A DNA stretch of 64,000 nt, from the NCBI RefSeq assembly GCF_016920785.2, contig NW_024609846.1, positions 91,034,888 to 91,098,887 of the forward strand, read 5' to 3'. A model generated the notes under the pieces. That model saw nothing but the letters and a program-made list of their open reading frames with translations. It did not search any database and was not told the DNA's origin. A program made the translations under genes and the position numbers. The stretch is from Ixodes scapularis. Taxonomy: Eukaryota > Arthropoda > Arachnida > Ixodida > Ixodidae. Below, one piece after another: positions 28,963 to 40,995 of the stretch; within the stretch, counting starts at the first letter, position 1; each line of letters opens with the position of its first letter.

Positions 28963-31626
28963 ATGATCTGCGCTACTAGACACTCCAGCTCCAAATCTGC
29001 GACCGGGCACTCCAGGTGTTCCGACGTCCCCACGTCATCTGTTCTCCTCCCTTCAGTGTATCGGTGCGTTGTAATATCCACAGTGCTGGGCTGAGGCGCG
29101 TGAGCCTATCTTTGGCGAATGATTTTGTTCCTACGAGATCGCATACAAGGCGTTTTTTAATGTCACAGGCTAACGACATGCTTTCGTCGGCACTGCAGAT
29201 GTTTGTGAAAAGGAATTTATACTCCAGATCACGCGCTGCCCGTAGCCGGAAGCAGAAAAAGACACGTCTAGAAAATTCGCATCCTAGGTTACTGAATAAT
29301 AAATGAACCACACCACAGCACGCTGTGAATTTCTTGTGGGGGATAAATATAGCGCTGCACGAACTCATTTATCACTGCCGCCTGATGTCTAGAGATCATG
29401 ATCACGGGATGGCGCCACTGCGTAGAGCCCCAAAAGTGGTGTTTAGCAGACGCATTTTGATTTCACAGGGGCGCAAACTTCTTAATCAATTTTGTAACGG
29501 CAATGCGTCGACGAATTATATTTGCAGATATAAAATCAGAAATCCGTATAAACTGACATAGTACTGAAAGTTTTATTTTAATTTTAATTTAATCGGGACC
29601 CTTAAAAGTCAAAGCTAAATAAAGTATTTTTATTAGGAGTTTGAGGCGTCGTAAAATATTATTGAAAGCAAAATCGAAAGATGTAATTCCGCGAAGCTGT
29701 GAAGTCTTTTTTTTAAATTATTATTGTCATTTGAAATCAACCACTCCGACGCCAATAGGTTCAGTAGCTGCTTAGAATAAGTACGACAATTTGTCATAAG
29801 AAATGTATGGGCTCTTCTACTGCGATATCCTCTTGAAGGGTCATGAAAGATTATCGGGTTGTAATGATCATGACTTTGCAGAGGCTTAATGGTCTTAATT
29901 TGGCTCAAGTATACTCGCACAGACGGCCACTGATACAAAAGCTTCTTTTTCGCGGTGAAATTGTGAGGATCAAAAGGGGACTACTTATTTCAGTCTTGCT
30001 TTCGCAGAGCTCGACGACGTAATTGAGAGATTGAAACAACAAGCATGACGGCAGTCGAGCGCGGTTCATGAATTGGACACGAGAACTGCGCTTGACTCGG
30101 CTCGGAACAATAAATGCCTCGTCCGATACTCGGGAGCGGTTCGGGTCCAGCCACTGCAATGATAAGAATAGCCGAAGTCTAACAATGCCTGGAGCTCAGC
30201 ACGCCTTTTTCTGCTTCGTTAACCGCAGCCCGTGTCTATGATTAACGTTGGCGGCATGTAATAGGAACAAGGCCGCGTGGCCGCTTTCTTTTTCTCCTAG
30301 TTGAGGAGATAAAATATGCTCATATTTCCTGAAATCATTTGGCGACTGCCATTGCATAGACAGAAAAAACTAAGGCAAGCTTATTCAGTTAGTAGTATTT
30401 AGCGAAAGTAGAAATAGCAGTGCTTAGCAAAAGTAAAAAAATCGTTTCACGGCTTCTTTAAGATGAGAAGTAAGCGTAGTTGCACTACTGATTCACACGA
30501 CTACTGAGAACCCTATTTTATGTTTGGCGATCTTTCTGGAATAACCTCCTGTTAAACGTGTAAAGCATTTCGGAAGACACTTTTCCTTTAATGTTTAAGG
30601 TTATGCCGTGGTATTTGACTGCACAAAATTACTTGGTGCCTTCCCCTTTTGCCTTCGGCATGTTGTTTTGCAAAGCGCGAGGCCCACACAAGCGCAGCAG
30701 CCTCCCGAGTCGTCTGCTCAGCTCACACGTACGCCTAACTCTATATGGGCGCGCGTGGACAGGGGAAGGGGCGACGTGGCAAAACTACAACCGGACAGCC
30801 CTATACGCTTCGTTCAGCGTATTCGCGGTAGACCACCGCAAGTACGTCTTGATAAGATAGCACATGTATCTAATCTAAAATTCAACTGCATATATCTTAA
30901 TTGTCTACATAACGGGAAAAGCTAGTAATGCTTTGCTAGGAGCCGGGATTTTTTTTCCTGCGGTTCTTGAAGTGAAAACGAGTATAGTGTTTTCATGTTT
31001 AGAGTGGGTGGTTTAGATTTGTTTGCTCTGCTCAGCAGTTAAAGGATTTGGTGTTCAATACTTGATTTGAGGTTGGAATTTTCCGGGCACTATTCTCTAC
31101 CATTCGATTCGAATGCGATTCGTGCTGACCTTTCACTGTTTGCATGCACGCCCATAAAAATATGAAATGTTTGCTCAAACTCACAAAGAAATACGTCATA
31201 ATAAAGAACTAACAAAAAAAAAACTCAACAATCGTGAAAGCACTTTTACATGCAGGAACACCTGCCATTTTAATGCATCTCCCAAGAACGCAGATATGTT
31301 TACACTTGTTTAAAGATTATGTTTCATCATATCCTGGTTGCCCTTTGAAGTCAACAACAAAATGCGTGAGATGAGCACGCTGGACTCAGAACAGACCTTT
31401 TGAAGAATAGATTCCAGTGGCTACTGGACGGGAAAACGTAAAGGATTGAAAGGTGCGTTACTCTTTATGCGATCGTTTTGTTGAAAACATGAAATAATAA
31501 TCCAGCATTTTAGGATTTTGATAATATATTACGTATGCTCTTTTTATTCTTAGAAACCGTTTTACAAAAATCCAAGGAGCACCTCACTGAACATTAGTTT
31601 TTGGATATATCTTAGGTTTAAAAAAA
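28963..31626. other. 5' flank of the peptidase gene, mostly unassigned
   Basis: Contains a 96-codon frame at 29016-29306 (basic C-terminus, no known motif), a repeat at 29825-30060 and several AT-rich runs. No CpG-rich promoter or clear TATA box can be tied to the gene start at 31627. An exon upstream of 31627 cannot be excluded. Confidence 0.4.
29825..30060. repeat. Dispersed repeat related to 56738-57064
   Basis: GAAGGGTCATGAAAGAT, then TTTGCAGAGGC, a CAGACGGCCACTGAT phrase and GCAGAGCTCGACGACGTAATT occur in the same order as in 56743-56935. The copy here has lost its TTAA start and its right end is unclear. Confidence 0.6.
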
Positions 31627-31708
31627 ATGTTTGTCATGGACCGAAGGATAGCAGCACTGATCTTCGTGGTGACAGCATTCGCCAGTTCAAGGACTGCGGA
31701 AATCAAAG
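31627..31708 (+). CDS. M13 (neprilysin-like) metallopeptidase, exon 1: signal peptide
   Basis: ATG at 31627 opens 27 codons encoding a charged N-terminus (MDRR) and a hydrophobic core (IAALIFVVTAFA) followed by small residues (SSRTA), a typical secretory signal peptide. The exon ends AAAG followed by the donor GTATTA, leaving one base of a split glycine codon. That phase fits exon 2 exactly. The product would be secreted or anchored by this segment. The link to exon 2 across a 6624 bp intron is inferred from phase and position. M13 proteins usually have an extra cysteine pair before the DPC motif; none is encoded by exons 1-2, so a short exon may have been missed or the protein lacks it. Confidence 0.6.
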
Positions 31709-32482
31709 GTATTATATGTGACTTTGCAAGTAGACTATGATGATATTAATAACTATCATTTAGTTGTTCCACTTGTAGAAAAATAGCATTGAAGCGTATG
31801 TTGTTGCGTTTTTGAGAGACCGTTCTGTAACCAATGAGGCAAATAACTGCGAAGTGAATCCATACGGAATCTATTGTCAATCAAAGCTTCTACAACACAG
31901 AGCGTAACCTGTAATTCCAGGCTTCTTGCTTCGTGGTTCGCTCTTCGGCAAGTTTATTGGCCAGTGCAGCAATATGTTTCACGGCAAACTATCATAAGGT
32001 TATTCAGATTTTCCACGCTATGGATTTCTTTAACTTTCAGTGAACTGACTCCCTGGCAGTTGTTTCGAAAGGCAAGTCAGTGACATGTACCAAGCTTGTC
32101 ACGAACAAAACATGATAGATATATCCGTCCGTTCATGTGTCTGTCGAGAATGATAACTTCGACGATCTTAAAACACTCAACGTTTGGTCCACCGAGTATC
32201 TTTTTCGTCCATTTTTGACATTCTAGAAGTAACATCGGGTGAATCGGATGATGTAAATCATTAATCAGGCGATATGGAGTGCACACTTTATTACCAGAGT
32301 GTTCGTGGCCTTTGGACGAAATCTTTTGAATTTATGTCTGAAATTGCAGCCAATTCATACGGCATTTTTGCCTTACTGGGACTTGTCTAGAGGACAGTAT
32401 CCTAGTTCTCAATATTTGCTTCCGTGTTACTCAGTATTTCGAAAATTCCGTTATTACGTTAGCAATGGATGGAGATACAGAG

Positions 32483-32518
32483 GTGGTGTTCTAACGGCCG
32501 GGGACGTTAGAACACCAC
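32483..32518. repeat. Perfect 14 bp inverted repeat
   Basis: GTGGTGTTCTAACG and its exact reverse complement are separated by an 8-base GC-rich loop. It is not followed by a T run and not close to an exon. It may be a remnant of a small foldback element. Confidence 0.6.
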
Positions 32519-32999
32519 TGCGAGCGTATACATAACTGTGAGTCACACTCAGAATGTGTACGGATCCGGGTTACGTCGTGCAACGCGGTTTATTATTTGA
32601 TTCGAAATTACTATTTTCGGCCACACACTAACTCGGAAGTTGTTCACGTCATTTTAAAACATTAGCACAATATCTGGACGTAACGAAGATTCGTGTGCAA
32701 ATATATGAACACTTTAACCAGCAAGGCCTTAATTGGCTGACAGGTTATACCTCGGTGGAGCATGATGTCAGCACCTTGGAAGTCTTAAGCCTTTTGAATT
32801 CTATTTATCATAATGATTTTGAACTTCGCGACACTATCCAGAATTTAGCGGGAAATATTCTCGACATTGCATTAGTGTCTTTGCCAATCTATTTTATTTT
32901 GTCTATCGCCGACCCTTAAATGAATACTTATTGCAGAATAGTGGTGATAACCTTTATATATATAAATAACTTCAGTGCTATGGCTGCAAGCCGATCCTG

Positions 33000-33745
33000 A
33001 ATGAAGAGTGAGATGGTACAGCTGTTGAAGCTCTTACAAAAGTAGTATTGAGTGCAATCGACAGCTCTGTGCCTAAACTAAGCTGAGCTGACATGAGCCG
33101 CTGCTTGCAACGCAAGCTTTGTTTTCACTAACTATTTAAGCATTCTGGACTGGATAAGTAGTACGCCAAATTTAGTGATGTCGTGCTTCGGCAAAGGGGC
33201 TCTTTAGACGAGACGAGGGTTTGCATTTTGCTAGGCTTGAGTCCGATATGTATACCAGGCCCCAAATTGTTCGGAAATGTGCACAGTCAAAAAGAAACGA
33301 GCTGGTAAAGTGGTCCGAATACAAAATGGCTCTGTTTATACAAGTGATCTATGCAAAATTGCCGACGTATTTGCAGAACATTTTAAATTATGTTTTTAGT
33401 ATGTAGCAGTCCGTGGTGAGAGCTCAAGGTGCCTAGGCAAATCCAATTTTTTTTTGTTTTATCCCCCCTGACGAAGTCGAAATGAAGGAAAGCATTCGTA
33501 GTTTGAAATTGAAACTGTCTGCTAGCGCAGATGAAATTCCCAGTTTTATTTTAGAAGTGTGTGCTGAACAAGTTTTAATTTTCTGAACATACAATTTATA
33601 GAGCATATTTTTAATTTATCACTACGTACGGGAATATTTACATCTGTCTGAAAACGCTCTGTAGTTCTTCCGATTCATAAATCAGGCGTTCCTAACATTG
33701 TAAACTATCGCCCGTTTAATTACTCTGCATTTTTATGAAAGGTCG
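33000..33745 (+). pseudogene. Decayed non-LTR reverse transcriptase N-terminus
   Basis: Plus-strand frames show a linker segment ending in VKWSEYKMALF-like and AKLPTYLQNIL pieces, then EVEMKESIRSLKLKLSASAD with DEIPSFILEVCAE, the start of the RT fingers (the K-SPG-DGIP region of relatives), and further on a VNNYRPIS-like remnant (ANIVNYRPFNYSAF by frame). Many stops and frameshifts. The 3' part is missing and replaced by the Gmr1-like relic. Confidence 0.6.
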
Positions 33746-33954
33746 TACATACGTCTCGACTGGTACTCCAACCAAAAGATAAGCCTGAAGAGCATGGGTG
33801 GTTTGAAGGGCACATCAGTGGATACGAGACTATGCTCTTTATTATATTGTACAGATCCGTTCGTTCGTGACCGGCAGCATGTTGATGATTTAGACACGTT
33901 GACATGTCTAAATCATTAGATAAGGATAAGGGATAGTCCAACGCATTAACGGAC

Positions 33955-35480
33955 CCCCAATCAAAAGCTTAAAAGAATGTGCATGGACAAGCCTCATTCT
34001 TGGGACAAATATTTAGCCCCTTCTTTTCGTGTACCGTGAGGTTCTTCAGGCAAGTGTGGAGTTCTGCCTATTTGAATTCATCTATGGCCGCCGTTTTAGA
34101 GGTCTCTCAGTGCTAAAGGTAAAAGGGGTCGGAGACCACATAAGCTCCGATGTACAAGCAATGTGCAGATGTGTGCTTGATATCAGAAACAAGCTGAAAC
34201 AAGCCACAGAGTTAGTGTAGGAGAAACTGCAGGAATCTCAGCGAAAGCAGAGCAAATGCTTCAATAAGAAGGCTAAAGAATGACAGCTAAAAGTGGGAGG
34301 TTGAGTGTTGTTTATTTTCCCTAGCAGCAGTAACAAGCTGTTGATACAGTAGAAAAGTCCATACTTGATGGTGGAGAAGAAGATGGATGTGTGCTACGTT
34401 CTAGACCCCGGTCACACGCGCAAGCTCTTTCACGTCTATATGTTGAAAGGATGTGAGGAACGAGCAGTTTAAACAGCCAGCAAGGGCAATGTCAACGCAT
34501 ATGTTGCAATCGAGTAGTGTGATGATGGAAAGGAGCTTCCCTGAATGAGCGTCAAGAGGACCCAGGGACCAGAAGATGTCACCGGGTCAGACCCGTTAAC
34601 CTAGGAGCAGGGCGCTGAGGTGACCGAGCTCCTCCACGGATACAAAATGTGTTATTCGATTTGTTGGGTAAAAAAAAACCTTCTGTATTTTAGTTACATG
34701 CATCCACCACTGTGTAGACACCGCAGTACTCGATTCCTTTCGCAATCAGGAAGGTAATCGAAACCGAAGTTCAAGTGATGTTGAAGTTGGGAGTGATTGA
34801 GAGATCGACTTCCGCCTACAATTCTCCCCTCGTCGTTTTACGCAAGTCAGATATACGGAAGTGAAACTTAACAGCTTACTAGCTCTAAATGAGGAACCCA
34901 TCCCCCGGGTTGATGAAATCCTGGCCCATGTGGGCAGGAAATGTTTATTTTGCAAACTGGACTTATCCAAAAGATATAGGTGAATCCTTCTATCGACGGA
35001 TTCCAAGGTCAAGACGGCATTTTCAACTGAGACGGGGTTTACCAGTTTAGGTTTAAGCCCTTCGGAATTAAAACGGCATCAGTCGTATTTAATCGGCTTA
35101 TAAGTACGCTGCTGGCAGACATCCCAACAGTACAGCATTACATCGACGATGCGCTAAGAGCAACCAATGCTTGGGAGTAGCACCTAGGAGCTAAGCGAAT
35201 GCGGCGCACCGGAATCACGGTGAAGTTCCGAAAATTCGAAATTGGAAGAAAGACAATAACCTTTTCGGGCAATGAAATGGGGAATAAAGAAGTAAGGCCA
35301 CACTCGCAGACTATGTAGAACATCAATTGCGCTGAAGGGCCCCGAACCAAGAAGCAAGTTAGCGCATTTCTCGGATTGACGCGATACTACCACCAATTCA
35401 TCCCCAACTATGTCGAGGTGGCTGGACCATTAGTTAAACTGTCGTGGAGGGATGTGCACGTTGAAACCATAAGCGACCCA
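33955..35480 (+). pseudogene. Decayed gypsy-group pol with integrase before reverse transcriptase (Gmr1-like order)
   Basis: The first part (33955-34265) is an integrase C-terminal region: LKRMCMDKPHSWDKYLAP, then LLFVYREVLQAS and FEFIYGRRFRG. The same frame, broken only by point-mutation stops, continues through a CYVLDPGHTRKLFHVYMLK segment (34389-34445, the end of the integrase region) to VTELLHGYK (about 34620). After a frameshift comes reverse transcriptase: LGVIERSTSAYNSPLVVLR, EEPIPRVDEILAHVG and KLDLSKRY near 34965, HYIDDALRA near 35135 (the YVDD-type catalytic box) and AFLGLTRYYHQFIPNY near 35365. No LTR, gag or protease intervenes. Ordinary Ty3/gypsy elements have RT before IN; the Gmr1 group has this reversed order. 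Confidence 0.7.
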
Positions 35481-36236
35481 ATTGAAACAATCTAATGGTG
35501 GCCAGGGCGTCAGCGCCCTCTATCCGCCGATCAGGCAACTACTGAGATGAAAAGGTCTATACAGTTATTCTACTCGATAGAAAACACAGTTTTGAAACGA
35601 AAATCTATATGGCGCTTCAAATCACAAAAGATTACCGAAGACGGAAGAAAGGGGATAAGGGCAGTACCTCCTCAATTTCGTCTCCCGTGGAACTCCCGCG
35701 TTTGGGCACGACGGTGACAGGATGCCGCACAGGCACATATTGACCGATGTTTTCCCCTTTCTACAACGCCAGCATCATTCACGAAGGGAGGCCTTTTGAC
35801 CCCCGCGTATGATAATGACTAGCTACCAACGTTACTATTAGCGCATGCCACTAAATTAGCTACGCTTATTTAGTGGCGCTAAATGCGCAACCATATGGTC
35901 AAACACTTGACCATATTGTTGCTTAAAACCATGGTTGCCAGTTATCTGAAGCCTCATCTGAAAGCACAGAAAACGCTTTTCCGTCCTCCTCAAATGTCTA
36001 AACAGTTTGCGACAGGGTAAAGAAATATTACATGGGCTTCCTAACACCAAATCTAATACTGAGGAAGTGGCACTTTTGAATCATGACGATCGGCAGTTGC
36101 GTCTGCTCTCCACAAGCACCAAAATGGTGGCGCCCACAACAATGTCGGGGAACAGAGTGCCGAAACTCAAATCGCAGCTCATTTAAAGGAGTCATGAAAT
36201 GGTTTTCCAATTTTTTTTTCGGTTTAGATTTACTCC

Positions 36237-37590
36237 TTAAAGGACCCATGAAACGAATTTTGGGCTGGAGTAAATCAATTTATATTGGGATTTTACTAAT
36301 AGCACATCGTTCAGTGGGCCAAAAGAACAAAGGTAGAAAGTCAGAAGCCTGACTTTCGCTACGAAAATTTGCAAAACATAGCGGACTATTTCGTACCTCC
36401 TTCCCTTCGTAAACTCTCCGCCTTTTCACTGTGATACATCCGCGGACCCCGCAGCGCGTCATCGGGCTACTAGCCAGCATAACCGGGCCCCCGCAGCGCG
36501 TCACCAGGGCCCAAGCGCACGTCACACGACACCGGACCTCACTTAATCCCTTTACCCCTAAGCCGACATTGCGGTGGAAGCTACGCGCTTGCCGGACCAA
36601 TCAGCCGCCTCCCTTTCATCACCTGACCTCATTCTCTGCGGGTCGGTATGCGCGAGAGAGCGTGATCACGTGGAAAATGTGTGGCTGGCCCAACGAGCAC
36701 GTAGCTTCCACAGCACTGTCAGCTTCGGGGTGAACGGGGTGGGGAAAGCAACTAGTCGGAATTTTGAGCGACGGGCTAATCTTCTAGGGGGACAATAGCT
36801 GTGATCGGCTACACAAGCGAGATTCCGAGCAAGAGGGGACTCCCCCCTTTCCGACCTCTTGAACTGTTTGGTACAATGCGCGATTTATGAGTTGAGGAGG
36901 AAAGCTAAACAGAAAAAAGTTGAAAAAGCGTTTCATGACTCCTTTAACTCATAAATCCTGCATTCTACCAAACAGTTCAAGAATACGAAAAGGGGGAGTC
37001 CCCTCTTGCTTGAACAAATGCTCGGACTCTCGTTTGTGTAATCCGGACACATCCATTCTCCTCCTAGAAGAATAGCCCGTCGCTCAAAATTCAGACACAC
37101 GTTGTTTTCCCCACCCCGTTCACCCCGAAGCTGACAGTGCTGTGGAAGCTACCTGCTGCTTGGGCCAGCCACACTTTTGCGACGTGATCACGGTCTCTCG
37201 CGCATACCCACACGCAGACAATGAGGTCAGGTGATGAAAGGGGGGCGTCTGATTGGTCCGGCAAGCGCGTAGCTTCTACCACAATGTCAGCTGAGGGGTG
37301 AAGGGGTTAAGTAAGCTCCGGTGTCGTGTAACGTTCCTTTGGGCCCGGTGACGCGCTGCGGGGGCCCGGTGACGCGCTGCAGGGTCCGCGGATGTATCAC
37401 AGTGAAAAGGCAGAGAGCTTACGAAGGGAAGGAGGTACTAATAGTCCGCGCTGTTTTCAAATTTTCGTATCAAAAGTCAGGCTTTTGACTTTCTACCTTT
37501 TTTTTTGGCCCACTGAACGATGTGCTTTTAGTAAAATCCAAATATAAATTGATTTATTCCAGTCCAAAATTCGTTTCATTGGCCCTTTAA
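36237..37590. repeat. Long palindromic foldback element (~650 bp arms)
   Basis: Left arm 36237-36893 and right arm 36946-37590 are reverse complements with modest divergence, around a 52 bp loop. Outer ends read TTAAAGGACCCATGAAACG and, inverted, TTAAAGGGCCAATGAAACG. The loop contains GCGTTTCATGACTCCTTT, and a related piece (AAAGGAGTCATGAAATGG) lies just left at 36185, so a second element of the same end type appears fused in. No coding capacity. Read as a non-autonomous foldback DNA transposon. Confidence 0.85.
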
Positions 37591-38332
37591 TGGCTCCAGT
37601 TCCTATGTAGCGTTGATAGTGAGTCACCAAAGACGGTCTGACAATGTCACGTTATTTAAGGGTCACAAGGTCGCAAAACGACACGCTTTCTGCAGTTCTT
37701 TTTTCCTACGTTTGTCTTAGTATAACGGATATCATACTGAAACAACAGCGATGGCACATTTTACACGCCGGCGACAAATTTATAATTGAAATGCGCCAGT
37801 CAAGTCGAGTATTTCCGAAAGTAAGAATTTTTAAGTATTAAATTGTTAATTATTATTTTACATTGTCCACATGACCTACTCCCCGGAACTTTATCCTAAG
37901 GTAATATTTCTTAATCATAATTGCTCTTTCAAGTACACACAGTTGTTCTTAAAGTCTCCTGTATGTATAGACGTTTGTAAGTGCGACTTCTGGGCGCTGT
38001 CATCGTGCTGCTGGTGTGGGTAGATCGTCTGGTCGTCAATTACTGCTGAATCGCACCCACAGTTTTCAGACTGGCGCTCAAACAAAACGTTATTCATACA
38101 CGGTGGCCAGGCTAGCTTTCGAAGTGCGGCTGCTTGCAAACGTCTATAGCAGTAGAAAATCTCTCTAAATAAAACTGCGCGACAATATTTCAGATCCAGT
38201 GAAGCAGGATCCCCTTGATAATGTATGCCAAACGCCTGAGTGTAAAGAGATGGGTAAGAACGGACTTGTTTTTTGCCGCGGGATAATCCCTCTAGATTTA
38301 TATTATCTAAAATGTATTTTATACTATTACAG

Positions 38333-38494
38333 GCATAAAGCTTAGCCATGCAGTTGACAGAAATAAAGATCCATGTGATGATTTTTATGATTATGTGTGC
38401 CAAAATTGGAAGCAGGACAACACCATTCCGCCATATTTGCCTAGCTATGGACATATATGGTTAGTACGAGAGGAACTGTCCAAGAGACTTAAAG
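38333..38494 (+). CDS. M13 metallopeptidase, exon 2: N-terminal M13 signature
   Basis: Acceptor TACTATTACAG and donor AAAG-GTAATT flank 162 bp that start with two bases and end with one (phase 1 to 1). The translation contains VDRNKDPCDDFYDYVCQNW, the hallmark start of M13 ectodomains (D-P-C-x-D-F-Y-x-Y-x-C-x-x-W), followed by NTIPPYLPSYGHIWLVREEL, equivalent to the IP...FG.F.L..E segment of neprilysins. The two cysteines are those normally disulfide-bonded in the family. This exon makes the family assignment secure. Confidence 0.9.
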
Positions 38495-39427
38495 GTAATT
38501 TCGATCTTTAACATGGCTATATTTGGGTGACTAAAGTGGGAGAATTAGCTACTACTATTATATTTAACTGACACCTAAAATTGCTACAAATGTTTATTAA
38601 TAAATGTACAAGTTATTGTATTTTGGCTAAAGGAAAACGCGTGTGATGTCTTAGGTATGCTCACTATTGGTAAGAAAAAATTAAATTTCTGACTTTCATC
38701 AAAATAAAAAAGTGAAATTTCTGACTTTAACACCACCATGCTTAGGCCACGTTGACAAGTATTTTCCAAACAAAATTTTTTTTTTCTGAAAATTAATGAT
38801 TGTATGTGTTTCTACTCTCGCAGACCTTCTATTGCATACTTAATATCACAAGCAATAGCGAACCTAAAATTGAAAGCAAATGGGGTGCAAATGAGAAGTG
38901 GGCTAAGTTTGGGCGCGACATAAGAAGAAATAAAAAAAATGCTAGTCTAAGATTTCGTTACCTGCGAGACTTCTGATCAAAAGGCAGGAAGATGATCCAA
39001 AGACTGTCCTTCCCAATCAGCAATGCTCGCTTATCTTCCATTGTGGCGAAGAAACATAATTTCTGCCGAGGTCCCATTTGGCGTGCGTCCTGTATTCACT
39101 AGAAGTGGGCTTTATTTCGGTGTTTATAAAACACTATCAAATCATACGAAAGATAGGGGTGCGATATCTTTCGGTACTTTGTGAAGATGCATGTTCTCAA
39201 AGTGCTATCATGAGAGCACTTTTGGAGATGGACGAGGGGGCAGAAGCAACAATATGTGCTAACTTCAACTTTTTAATATTCAGGAAGACATACTCTGTGC
39301 CATCGCGCCACTTAATTTATACTCTGGCCTGCCGCGGTTCGCAAGAACTGGGTCACTTTAACATAACATTTTATCAGGTCTGTCTCTATATTTTAGCAAA
39401 CCGTCACCGTGCTCCACCTACCGCACA

Positions 39428-39488
39428 ACCAGAGCCTTTGAAGCATGCCATTAAGCGCGCACCCGAGTGATACCATGGCCGGGGGGCG
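39428..39488. repeat. Second copy of the 14218-14280 repeat
   Basis: CCAGAGCCTTTGAAGCATGC through to GGGGGGCG matches the left copy with about ten differences. It abuts the left end of the foldback element at 39485. Confidence 0.6.
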
Positions 39489-40995
39489 TATTAGCAAACC
39501 ATATCCCATACAGTGCCTGGCCACGCCCCCTTCGGCGCGACGCAAAAGTGGCCATTTCATTGGTTTTCAAAATGTCACGTGACATGACGTCACTTCCGCG
39601 CCGTTTGAACGCATTTGGGCGCGTTTTCTTCTCGTCAAGATGGCGTCCGCCGCTACGCTGGTGGGTGAAACACGCGTTACGCTGCGCCGCTGTGAACACT
39701 TCGTTTCACGCGCGTGCCTAGATGACTCGAATGCTTCCAACTTAGCGATGTGAACTCGTTTTTCGGTAAGATGAACGCTCAGGACTGCACGCCGAGATGA
39801 TGCCACCGCATACGCGCCGCTGCCGAAGTCGCCCCTACGAGTACGACCAGCACTATACCACTCTGTTGAAAAAGTTTCATGTTGTGAAATAAAATTCTTC
39901 CTTGTATTCAAAGTAACTGCACTTGTTCCCTCACTTCATGGCGAAGACTGTGTCACAGTAGCAATCATCGTAGTGCACGAGAGTATTCATTTTCCTCCAC
40001 AGTAATTTTACTCTCACCAGGTAGGAAGTGCGTGTACCAGACAAGCGATGAAAGGAGGAGGGAGATGAAAGAATGATAAATGCCTACACAGAATGTTAAC
40101 CTCCTCTCCGCGAGCAAAGCTCGCATAGAAAAGCAACGTTAGGTGCGTGGCTGTTACGCGTGAGCAACCTGGAAAATTGTGAATTGAAATGGCACAACTC
40201 CACCTACTTTGACACTTGTACTGGTGGTGCTAGAACACCTCCACCGCTTTCCGAAATCGCACTCTGAGCATTAAGAGTCTAGCAAACGCGCGTACGCAGG
40301 CATCAGTACAGCCGCGGTCGCGGTCAGGCGTGCATTTGCGGAACGAGAACATGTCCACGTACAAGAAGCACTGCGTCCGCGTCGAGCCGTCCTCTGCAAG
40401 AGTTGCTAGCATTTGGTGCTACGCTGCAGCGGCGAACTCCAAGGATCGTTATGGGTCGTACGACTTCGACAGCGGCGCGTATGCTGTAGCATTATGTCGG
40501 CATGCAGTCCTGGGCGTTCAGCAGTCCTGGGCGTTCATCTTACGGAAAAACGAGTTCACATCGCCGAGGTGAAAGCATTAGTTGCTAGCATTTGGTGCTA
40601 CGGTGCAGAGGCGAACTTTGACGATCGTAGTGCTCTTACTCGTAGCGGCGACTTCGGCAGCGGCGCGTATGCGGTGGCATCATCTCGGCGTGCAGTCCTG
40701 GGCGTTCATCTTACCGAAAAACGAGTTCACATCGCTAAGTTGGAAGCATTCGAGTCATCTAGGCACGCGCGTGAAACGAAGTGTTTACAGCGGCGCAGCG
40801 TAACGCGCGTCTCACCCACCAGCGTAGCGGCGGACGCCATCTTGACGAGACGAAAACGCGCTCAAATGCGTTCAAACGGCGCGGAAGTGACGTCACGTCA
40901 CGTGACATTTTGAAAACCAATGAAATGGCCGCTTTCGCGTCGCGCCGAAGGGGGCGTGGCCAGGCACTGTACTGGATACGGTTCGCTAATACGCC
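39485..40995. mobile_element. Foldback element with 359 bp inverted repeats
   Basis: 39485-39843 and 40637-40995 are inverted copies of each other with few differences, starting GGCGTATTAGC and containing the palindromic stretch GTCACGTGACATGACGTCAC. The interior repeats part of the arm: GTTGCTAGCATTTGGTGCTAC at 40402 and 40581 marks a 179 bp direct duplication, whose second copy runs into the right arm. A 17-base piece (CAGTCCTGGGCGTTCA) is itself duplicated near 40510. Open frames here are by-products of the GC-rich arms. No transposase, so non-autonomous. Confidence 0.85.

Larger units (their letters stand above)
31709..38332 (+). other. Intron 1 of the M13 peptidase gene (proposed)
   Basis: 6624 bp between donor GTATTA and acceptor CTATTACAG. 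It holds a 14 bp-stem hairpin, a decayed non-LTR RT, a Gmr1-like pol relic and a 1.35 kb palindrome. The stretches 31709-32480, 35481-36180 and 37591-38332 show nothing recognisable. Confidence 0.55.

Noticed and set aside
32695..32919. 74-codon plus-strand frame in intron 1
   Set aside because: No recognised motif, and it lies beside a decayed non-LTR element; not enough to call a gene.
31627..38494. Treating exons 1 and 2 as unrelated
   Set aside because: The split codon phase, signal peptide followed by an ectodomain start, and correct order support joining, though confidence in exon 1 stays moderate because of the missing cysteine pair.
39567..40913. Frames of 114 and 166 codons in the foldback element
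   Set aside because: The same peptide segments appear in both inverted arms, as expected from repeated GC-rich DNA; no transposase or other domain is seen.
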